A stretch of 64,000 nt of DNA. It comes from Oxyruncus cristatus (lineage: Eukaryota > Chordata > Aves > Passeriformes > Cotingidae). Positions within the stretch are counted from its first letter, which is position 1, and every line of letters begins with the position of its first letter. The stretch is taken from positions 1-64,000 of the forward strand of contig VXAY01003151.1 of NCBI GenBank assembly GCA_013399855.1, written 5' to 3'. The notes beneath the pieces were generated by a model that did not search any database, was not told the DNA's origin, and worked only from the letters and a program-made list of their open reading frames with translations. The translations under genes and the position numbers were made by a program. Shown here one piece after another: positions 54,843 to 64,000 of this stretch.

Positions 54843-57800
54843 TCCTCCCAGAGCAACCTCTCAGACGTGACAGCTTCTACATCCATCCAACCATCAGGTC
54901 CTACGGCCCAGGCAGCTCCCAGCATGGGCCCAGGGTCTGAGAGCACTCTTCTCTTTTCAAGGCTGTCAAACAGTTCTGGGAACAGAAAACAAGGAAGTGA
55001 GGAGCAGTTTTCCTTCCCTTTCTCATCTCCCAGGAGATCTGTTGATAACCACTTAAAAAAGCTACTTGTAGAATGATTCGTTTGAGAACTCCAGGTTTCC
55101 TCTTGCACCTCAAGATGGTCACAGTGCTCCATCTGGGCGTTTTCAAGCTCATCCTGAAGCCTCAGAGATCCACACCAGGGCTGTTTCTCTCTCTTTTTAG
55201 TGCAGTATTCAGGAACTTTTTGACAGTCAATGCCAACAGACTCGATTTGGGTGTAAAGTGGGGGACAACTCCCTTGTTAAAGGACAGACTTGCAGAGCTG
55301 TTTTACTGTGGCTGAATAGTGATCAGCTGCAGAAGACAGGGGAGTGCAAAATGACCTAAGAGAAGCCCACAGAAGGCCAAGAGAAGCCCCAGAAGGCCAG
55401 GCAGGATGTATTCTTCGGGAAGACATTCTTTCATTCCCTTCCCTGCTACTGCTATGGCTCATGCATCTCCCAGTTTCTTTCCAGCATCCTTCTCCTGCCA
55501 ACTCTAAACAGAGTGTTCTGAGTCACTGTGTTCCTCTCTTGCTCTAATTGTTGGAGAAAATTCCCTCTAGGGAATCTTTCCAAAGCTTTTTGCAATGAAA
55601 GGTATCACCGCTGAGGTAAATACAACCCTTTTGTGCTAAATATGGCATGAACCAAAAATCAAAGGCAAACGATTCTTTTGGAAACTTAACCCTCCCAGGG
55701 GATACAAGAGAAAGAGAGATAGAAAAGAAACAGCTGAGCCCACACTGGACATAATGATGGATGGAGGTCTTAGAGCCTTTTCCACACTCCTGACCTTTTG
55801 GAAACATGTAAGAAAAGGATACTTGTTGAGCAGGACTCGAGCCTATGAGGACGGTCACAAGAATGGAGAACTTCTACAGAGAACTTTTCACTACGTTCTG
55901 GAATAAAACCTTTAGTTTTATGTTCCACTTTGTACAGTAAATATGAACACTGATGCTAATTCAGTGATTTTCCACAATCTTTAACCATAACCTTTTTTTC
56001 TTTTTTTACAAGTAAAAGAAAAAAAAAATCAAAATTAAAAAAATCCTGCAGTTGTTCTTCAGACCTCCCCGAGGTTTGAAGGTAATCAAGTTTTCCCAGA
56101 AACCTATGACCATAAGCAGAGAATTACTGAATGGCTGGAACATGAGGCTTCCTGATGAAAAATATCTTCCCCCGGGTGTTATGAATGACCCCATGAGTAA
56201 AAGCCATCACCACATTCACGCTGAGACCCTTCAAAGTACAACTCTGGTGCAGCAGAGTAGAGGCAGATTAAAGCCTCACCCAGAATAATTTAGTGCAGCT
56301 CTTCCTACAGTGCATTATGTCGAGTATTTTCCCTTTGAGTGATTGAAGAGGCAGGCATGGAACTTTTTGGTGGAGACCACTGGAATCTCTCTGAAATGGT
56401 GGAATCTTCTGCTCCAGTGAACATTGTGTGTCATTCTTGTTGATGCAGGAGTAAATTAAAACCACCTGTGACTAGATTAACTAACTCCTGGTCAAAGTGT
56501 GTCCCAAAAATCACATTAACCTGAAAACTCTGTTTGTCTTTTGGATAATTTATTCCTGATGCTGTGAGCCAAAAATCTCCTAATTCCAGGAGATACCTGC
56601 CTCGTGAGCACTGCAGAGCTCTGGGTTCCTGTTCACTGGTCATGACCAACAAGTACTCGGTGACTTCCCGACGAAACAAAGGTGACATGAACGTGGAATT
56701 AGTTTGTATAGTCTGTCCCTGCTGACTCAAACAGCTCTCTTGGCCTCAGTTATCTGAAATGGGCAGATTTTTATACAAGATTGGCTTGACAATCGTTAAG
56801 ATGATTCAAATAGCACAAAGTTTTGACTTGAGGATCTGTCCAAGTCCATCACACCATGTGACTGCTGCCAAATCTAAGTAAATATAACATTGAAGAGGTA
56901 ATCCTGAGCTCAAAAAAGAGAAAAAAAAAAAAAGAAAACTGTCCTGAACTAGAAGCACCCTAAACAATATGAATGTTTGGAGTCCTCTGTGCACTAAGGA
57001 ATCCATACTTTAGTCTGGATTCCCCCGGTTATATTTGGATTATTGACAGCAAAGAAAAGGAGAAAAGGACAAGTGACAGAGCGAGCAATTCTTATCTCTG
57101 CCAATGTTCATCTCTCCGTGACAATGAAATTATTAATTTCTTTGCTGTCCCGTATTCTTGTCTCCAAATTTCTTTTCTAGGGCTCAGCAAAGTAAAGACT
57201 GGTGTTTTCCATGATACATACAGCATTTTTAATGTAAACAGCTATCAATACGAATTTTCAAAAGTTTTTTTATTTTAATTACTGTGGCAGAGGTGATAAC
57301 AAATACCGATACCACACATATTCCAGCATGAGCTCTCTCAGATGAAAGTAGAATGATTCACTGGATGATCAATTCTGTAATGATTTCAATGGGCTATTCG
57401 TTGTTTATTCAGTATTTTGAAACATTCTGAGCAAGGCTCCTGTGTTTTGGAAACAAAAGCCAACATTTCTGTGGGGTGAAGTCGTGGGGAGTTGCAGTTG
57501 ACGTAGAAAAGGCCCTGGTTCTGCGCAAGCTCTGCTCACCAATAACAAAAACACCTCCGTTATCAACACTGTTGCCAGCACATATCCAAAACATAACCCC
57601 ATCCTTGCCACTGTGAAGAAAAATATCTCGGTATGTGGTGTCCAGAAAAAGGAGGAAACAGTCATTTTAGGAATTGCTATAGAAGAGGTTTGACATATTT
57701 AGGTAGGTCAGGTTCAGTGTTTCCCTGCCAGACATATTCTCCATTTACAGCTACGGGAAAAGAAACTCAGAGGGATCACTACCACAAATAGCAACAAATT

Positions 57801-59394
57801 CCTGAAATATATCCTATCATTTCTATGCCAAGACTTATTTACAAGTTTAAAGGACAGTTTTGCCAGTACATCTGATATAAAGGTTATAAAGTCATTTAGA
57901 CAGATTTACCCCTCTTTTACAATATGAGTTTTGCACCAACACTTCCAGCCCTTTGTTTGCAATCCTCAGATTTTTTCCAAGCTTTCCCTAAAAGAAAAAA
58001 AAAAAAATTGGATAAAAAGTACGGGTAAAGTCTTTGCTCCTCTGCCTTTATTTCCCCCAGAACCTTGCTGTGTGCTGTGAGGAAAAAGAGTATTTCAAAT
58101 ACCACACACTTTAACTAAGCAGTTCCACTTCCTTGGAGCATCTGCCACAAGCACCTTTGGGACCCCCTCACATCAACATTCCCTATGAGGACAATCCCGG
58201 GTTACAGGATAAGACAGAGAACTGATAACGCCGCAAAATTTGTCTTGCAAGAGTGAACTTGTTACACATCAAAACTTCTCTGGGAGCTGCTGTTTGGGAC
58301 TGGGTTAGTAGGGGATTACAGGTTATTATATATGGGGTCATTCACTCCTGTTACCCAGGTAGGACCCAGAATTTACCAGAAACAGGTGAAATCACTACGA
58401 ACTGATTTATCCCAGCTGAGGTTCTCTCACCAGGATGGCTGCACACACGAGCAATTGCTGTGATTACACATCCAGTGCTCCCTCTCTTTAGGACACGTCT
58501 TAATCCAATTTTCACTCCTTTTTTATTCCTGGGGCTGTTTTTTAAACACAAGTTATGAGACTGCTCCCATGTTTTTGCTTTAGTATAGCAGAATTTAATC
58601 TAATTGAACTATTTGTGAAGCATGGGAGAAAAAGCCTTTCTAAACCTTCAGAGATTTAAATGAACAGAAGACTCTGGAAATACAAAAAGTCACTGAATGG
58701 GATTTTGTCCTATCCCCACAATTGCTCCAAACCTCACTGAAGGTCATTAGAAATCTTCCAATACATTGAGATTAACCTTTAAGAATATATCCTGAACGAG
58801 ACAGAAGGAAAAAAAAAAAAAGAAAAATCAAAACATGTATCTGTTTTTATAGGGCCATCAATGAAAAATATCACAGATTTTTCCCGCAGAGCTCTGATTC
58901 ACAAAGTGTATTGCTTAGTAAACTCCTACTCCATTCAAGGCAGGTAGGCCCTTATAAAAACTGAACAAAAATTTCCATTGTAACTTTCAATTTTTAGTTA
59001 TTAGTAACTTCCTCAGTGTTTGCTCCCGATTCAGACTCAGTACAGACTTGATTTTTCTTCGTTGCTTTCTCATTCCTTTGTGTTCACTTGTTTGCTTCCT
59101 TTAAGCCTGGGCAAAGTCAAACCTTTTCCTTTCTTTCGTCCGCCCTTGTAGAGCACAGAAAACAAACTCAAATCACGTTCATTGCGTTCTCTGGGCAACT
59201 GAAAGTCTAACAGAGGAAGGTGCTGAAAGCTGAAGGTTCTGGTGTAGGAATAGGCCTGGTGAAACACATCCCTTGATGTTGAATTGATTAAACCAGGGGA
59301 TTTTGATATTTTCATGCTGTTTGCAATCACTGAGGGTTTGGGGGGGGGTGTTATTTGCAGAGCAACCTGAGCCCTAATTCAGGGAAATACCCCC
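54843..59394. other. Unique non-coding DNA, no gene accepted
   Basis: About 4.5 kb with no CR1. A 20/21-bp tandem pair lies at 55358-55398. A-rich patches occur near 56020-56043, 56919-56936, 57991-58010 and 58809-58825. The 99-codon minus frame at 56431-56730 and the 104-codon one at 55544-55858 have no domain I know. Confidence 0.45.
55358..55398 (+). repeat. Short tandem duplication, 21 and 20 bp
   Basis: AAGAGAAGCCCACAGAAGGCC is followed directly by a copy lacking one base. It is a small local duplication in otherwise unique DNA. Confidence 0.85.
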
Positions 59395-59534
59395 CCAGTC
59401 CCTGGAAGTGTCCAAGGCCAGGTTGGACAGGGCTTGGAGCAACCTGGAATAGCAGAAGGTGTCCCTGCCCATGGCAGGGAGTGGAACTGGATGGTCTTTA
59501 GGGTCCCTTCCAAGCCAAACCATTCTATGATTTT
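59395..59534 (+). mobile_element. CR1 LINE 3'-end fragment (type A)
   Basis: cagtccctggaagtgtcc, aaggccaggttggacagg, gcttggagcaacctgg, aggtgtccctgcccatgg, ggaactggatggtctttag and ccaagccaaaccattctatg. The tail is short. A run of ten G lies about 45 bp before it. Confidence 0.94.
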
Positions 59535-61029
59535 ACAAAAAGAGTTTGGTGCACAAAAGGAAATTCATTAAATACCAAAAGCTTATGGGGAGCAGCTCTC
59601 CCAGGCTTTCTGTGAGGGGTTTCACGTTGTAGGTGAAATAATATTTACATCTCACTGCTTCCTGTAAATTCATGGATTTCATGGCATCCACCCTGCAAGG
59701 TGGGCATGGGTCCCATCCCTTGCTCCATGCAGCACCCCGTGGTGGTCACTGGGACAGTGGACAGTCTCAGGGAAAGCAATCCAGAAAGGAACCACATCCA
59801 TGGGACCTGAGAGGTGCAGGGGATTCCTGTTTTTTTTCAGGAGGAGAAAATGGGAGTTTAGCAATTGCCAGTTGCCTCCCTGCCAACTGGGAATGACTGT
59901 GCTCCCACAAAGGATTTGTTGTGGGTGTCCCTGAACTTTGAAAAGCTGAGGCAAGCTGCATCCAGCTCATTCCAGAGCTTGACAAAGGATAAGTTCAAAC
60001 CTAACCAGTGATAAAACAGCTGCATTAGCATTTCAATGTGCTTCAGTTCCTGTCAATTGTTGCTCCGTGAAGATCCAGCTCCCCACCTCTCCCACCTGCA
60101 CAAGGTTTTCCAAGCTTCATGATTTAAGAAGCTTTGATGACCGAAACACTTTTACTTGAATTTTAGGCACAGGGAGAACTGTATTTGCTGACCACTGACC
60201 TTGTGAGTCTTTCAGTGTGTGGGCTGCAGGATTTAGCATCCATCCCATCCGTCTCAGCTCCTCTAATCCTCCCAGAGTGCACTCTCCTCATCTGTACCCA
60301 GCTGTGGGCAGGAGGCACTGCTGCAGAATGGGAAATACACCCTGGGCTGACTCCAGACCACAACATCTACTTTCTGAGGAAGTTGATTTGTCCTGTTTGA
60401 ATATTCCATAAAGAGGATAAACCTTGAATACCAGTGCTCGCTCTCAGCCTTAGCAATGCCTGGCAATTCCCTGGGACAGGGAAAGGATCAGGCCTGGATC
60501 ACATCCCTGCCCAAGGACGCCTGGAGATGGGCATCCAGCTGTGAACACACAAGTGCAGAGGTGAAACCCTTTAAAATGCCCCAATCTATTTTTGTAAAGA
60601 TCCTGGGAAGTGTTTAGGGGTTGAAAAGCACCTTCCAGCTCGTCCTCAAATGTCACCAACGAAGCGTGGGTTGAAGTGGCAGGAGCAGGAGCTACATTCC
60701 CTTTAAAGGCACAAATCCAGCTGCTCTCCAGACACTGGAGTGAAGCAGTAACCCTTGTGTGATTAAAGTCTACGTTGTATTTGACTAAATCATAATTTCC
60801 AGGAGTGTTCCTTATCTTGCTTTTATAAACATCACGGGGCGGCAAACACAGCACATGCTCTGGCAAGTTGTTTAATATCCTCAGGTACAATTACTGAGGG
60901 GAGCGGCAAGTCTTTGGGTCTGTTCCTTTTGGTTCTTCTCACAGCCATTTGTTCCTGCTGTGTATGTCCCAACTTCTGTAAGAAAAGATCTCGGCATCCA
61001 ACATCTTCTACCTCTGAAGACAGACAACC
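59535..61029. other. Unique non-coding DNA, no gene accepted
   Basis: The 146-codon minus frame at 60450-60890 is the longest here that lies outside any repeat I recognise. It has no domain I know and no splice or promoter support. Confidence 0.45.
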
Positions 61030-61175
61030 ACCATCCATGGAAGTGTCCAAGGACAGGCGGGATGGGGCTCGGAGCAACCTGGTCTAGTGAAAGGTGTCCC
61101 TGCCCATGGCAGAGGGGTTGGAACTGGATGAGCTTAAAGCTCCCTTCCAACCAAACCATTCTATGATTCTATGAT
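61030..61175 (+). mobile_element. CR1 LINE 3'-end fragment (type A)
   Basis: accatccatggaagtgtcc, gcgggatggggctcgg, agcaacctggtctagtg, aggtgtccctgcccatgg, ggttggaactggatgagc, ctcccttccaaccaaacc and two clean attctatga units. The two clean tail units and limited divergence suggest one of the younger copies here. Confidence 0.95.
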
Positions 61176-61522
61176 CATCCTTTGATTCTCTGACCATCAG
61201 AAATACGTGTGTTATGTTGGAGGGGCAGAACAATCCACTTGTAATAACATCCTTTATCCTCTTCCTATTAAATTACACTTTCCATCCCATTTCTGAAGCG
61301 TTACTCTGCAGGAGAAATGGTGTTTCAAGAATTGCAAGATCAAAGAATAACCTCTAAGTTCTTCCTTTTGGGTAGGTGCCTCCTTCTGTTTTAGCCCACA
61401 TCATTTCTATACTACCGTAAATGAAATTAAGATAAATCAGTGTGTGGCTTTTTTTCCAGAGTCCTCAGCCAGACCTTGCATGGAGTTAAAGTGCTGCTTT
61501 CAGTTTTGTCCATGGACACAAG
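61176..61522. other. Unique non-coding DNA between two CR1 tails
   Basis: No gene or other repeat is recognised. The flanking CR1 copies point their tails at each other across this spacer. Confidence 0.45.
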
Positions 61523-61600
61523 GATCATACCATAGAATGGTTTGGCTTGGAGGGGTCCCTAAGGATTGTTCAGTACCAGCCTTCAGGGAGTGGCACTTCA
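61523..61600 (-). mobile_element. CR1 LINE 3' tail fragment (type A)
   Basis: gatcataccatagaatgg, tttggcttggaggggtccc, aaggattgttcagtacc and ttcagggagtggcactt. Only the tail and the next 60 bp survive, and the match fades to the right. Confidence 0.78.
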
Positions 61601-64000
61601 ATTCCCAGTCCCAGCCCCAAACATATCGAGGAAAATTTTACCCAAAGCTGTTGCTACTGTAAAAAAAGGTGATGAAAGGTTGAAACAAACAAGGGACTGA
61701 AGTGAAAGTTATTGCTTTCATATAATATTAAAGGAGATTCAGAATTTAAGGCACATCATATTAAATCCGGAGTGTTTATTAATTCATGATAAAAGAAACC
61801 TCACAGCTATCACTGAAAATGCTGATAAACTGTAATAATGCATTTTTTAATGTTTTTAAGAACTTAATGAGATTGAAGGTCCTACCCCAGAAGCACTTTG
61901 CTGTGTCTTCAGATCTAGATATCCACATGCCTCGAGACAGGTTGAGACAGGCATTGGAGATGTCTACAATCCTCTCATTGCCAGTGGGTGTCCATGATGG
62001 GATTGCTTAAATATATACACAAAGTTTGATTCTGGAGATAATTTTACCTTCCCAAAAGGCTGCAGATCTCCTGTAGGTCCTGTGTGATCTTGCCATCCCC
62101 AAATATCCTTCTTAAACATCCATGGAGAAATAGTTCTGAGCATATATAAATGAGCAACTAATTTATCTCCAGTGTCCACTGGCACTTTAGAAGACAAAGT
62201 AGCTCCTTCCTATAGAAGAATCCAAATCTACCACTAGGTGACATTTATCTCACAGGGGACACGAGGCTCTTCAGGCTCAGGTTTAATAACATGTAGAGTG
62301 GGCAGGGGCTGAGGGCCAGTTGAAAAAGGGGATGTCCAGGTCAATACCTGCCTGAAATCTTCCTCCTCTGCATTTTGTCAGACCCAAAGTCAAGTCAGAG
62401 TGGTAACTTTGGCATGAGTGAGTCCACAGGTCTTGAATCACCACCCAAGTCATCCGGAAACCCTCCCTTTCATGCTCTGGAAGTGACCCAAGTTCCTTTG
62501 GTAGCACTCCTCCATCCTTTGTGGCCACTCGGTGACCTTGCTACCAGGTTCTGAACGTGGCTCCAAAGCAGAAATGCCTCCAGCTGTTCAGGAGTCTCTG
62601 CCCTCCTCTGTCCAGGTGTTTTTGATGCGGAAGCTACAACCAATCTTACTGCCCCTGTCTCAGAAGAGAACCCGTACACCTGGAGATTATTTTGAAAGCT
62701 GCTGAAAAAAAGATTGATCAGAGCTACAGGACTTTGGACTGACTTGAACACAGAGTGTTGCAGTTTTTACTCAGTTGATTCTGCTGCAGGAATTTGCATT
62801 TGAGAACCATAATTTCTGAAGTTCTCTAAATTATATCCTATAGAATTCACTGGGGCCTCCCACATTTCTCATACCCCAGTGGGGATCAGTCTGTACCAGT
62901 CCTACCAAATTAATTTAATGTTTTACTCCCGTGAGGATACTCTTCAGATCTGTTGTCAGGGGTTAGGACCCACAAACCACTGTGTTGAGGAGTAAACAAA
63001 ATAAAGAAATTATCCCTGTGTTTTCTTAACTTTAGAGGTATTACCTATAGGATTCCACAGCCACACAGAGCATACTTTCTTTCAGACCCATTTGAAGACC
63101 TACCTGCCCATAAACCCCGCACTAGGAAATAACTGATCTATTTGCGTGCCAGAACTGGAGTTGTGTGATTAAAGAACTCTTTCCTATTTGGAAATAAAAA
63201 AACTTGTTCTATTAGAATAAAAAACTTGTTCTCATTTTCAAACCATCCAAAAACTTGAAAAATATCTTAAACTGAAAAAAAAAAAAAGTTTCATTTGAAC
63301 CGAAAGCATAATATTCCTTTTTTTTTTTTTTAGTCTTTCATGGCTTTATGAAATTACATTATATTGAAAAATAAAAGCCATTTTGCCCTGAAAAATATTT
63401 CCTCTATATTGCCCATCTGATGCTCCCACTGTATCCCTAATAGAAATTAATTCACCTGTGACATCCAAATGTAGGACTGTTTATTTTATCTTTGGGAAAA
63501 TGACCTGAAAAAGAAGGATCTACTTTCCCTGGCAGTATTCATACCCACTCATCTGCATTATTCCTGTTTGCTCTACCAAATTCTACTGCTCTAATTTTGT
63601 TTGGAATTTTGTTGGGGCTGCTATTGAAACAATCTACAGGCATGTGCCCTATAAACTGCATCCCTACATGTCTTACATCATTGCAAAAATTCAGAGCAAT
63701 TAAAAGTATGGAATTGAAATTATGGCAATAATTGCACAGAATGATGGTCCATTCAGAGCGAAATTTGAAGTAGTCTGGAAAACAGATGAGAAACAACAAG
63801 TGAGAGAAGTTCTTTGTGAAGGAAGAGAAAGATCCGTGTTGTGAAGTACTGAGGGGATTTTTGCTTTAATCACCTATTAATGAAAATCAAAACAAAATTG
63901 TCTGTTCACATCTCACAATGTTTTTGTAATGAAAGAGAACTCAAGCTGTAAACACTATTTATATACTTTATAGTCTCTTATTCTTTACACGACCACATGT
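61601..64000. other. Unique non-coding DNA to the window end
   Basis: No gene or transposon is recognised. Minus frames at 61964-62197, 62283-62528 and 62470-62751 lie close together but in different frames and show no domain I can name. A and T runs occur at about 63276-63288 and 63320-63332. Confidence 0.45.

Noticed and set aside
60450..60890. 146-codon minus frame
   Set aside because: Outside any repeat I recognise and reasonably long, but no domain, promoter or splice support was found.
61964..62751. Three neighbouring minus frames that might be a decayed gene or retroelement
   Set aside because: They are in different frames, and I could not match any piece to a retroviral or host protein family.

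Overview
The window looks like bird nuclear DNA that is intergenic or deep-intronic, most likely from a songbird or a close relative. Three things point there. First, I recognise 27 separate CR1 LINE fragments, the dominant avian retrotransposon. They carry the diagnostic CR1 3' end: a run like CCCTTCCAACCCAAACC, then copies of ATTCTATGA, and no poly(A) tail. Second, there are two solo LTR-like segments of the kind found in songbird genomes. Third, CpG is depleted, the sequence is A+T-leaning, and I see no bacterial-style gene packing. Species, chromosome and neighbouring genes cannot be read from the sequence. I found no protein-coding gene I can name and no tRNA, rRNA, snRNA or CRISPR array. 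The longest open frames lie across CR1 copies, low-complexity tracts or assembly gaps, or have no recognisable domain.

Layout. 1-14849: mostly unique non-coding DNA with AT-rich microsatellites (591-735, 7645-7760), a T/G tract (5347-5430), two CR1 copies and a motif-dense putative regulatory segment (6755-6990). 14850-22000: CR1 copies, a CpG-elevated stretch with a possible minus-strand exon (15465-15735), a solo LTR with TATA box and poly(A) signal (about 20510-20765), and the first assembly gap inside an A-rich microsatellite. 22000-31800: CR1 copies, a 92-nt uninterrupted polypurine run at 23668-23759, and long unique stretches. 31870-32510: a second, older LTR with four tandem repeats of about 46 bp, entered through two mutually exclusive hairpins. 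33300-46600: a dense CR1 zone including a tail-to-tail pair, an NF-E2/Maf site pair (38432-38532), a 59-bp tandem duplication (41851-41966) and weak exon-like signals on the minus strand (42707-43523). 46600-64000: more CR1, a gap inside a TAAAA repeat, an inverted pair of homeodomain-type sites (51673-51708) and one exon-shaped 66-bp segment (52185-52250).

By my hand alignment, CR1 covers about 5.3 kb, roughly 8 percent of the window, with 13 copies on + and 14 on -. All are 5'-truncated pieces of the 3' end, 53 to about 390 bp long, and none keeps the CR1 reverse-transcriptase region. Three main 3'-end types recur, so insertion came in several waves. Below they are called type A (catgggcaggg with caaggccaggttgg), type B (ccaccactaaaccatg) and type C (cctgcacaggacacc).

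I did not find an exciting undescribed system. The best follow-ups are the NF-E2/Maf pair, the 6.8-kb motif cluster, the CpG-elevated candidate exon at 15.5 kb and the competing hairpins at the edge of the second LTR.
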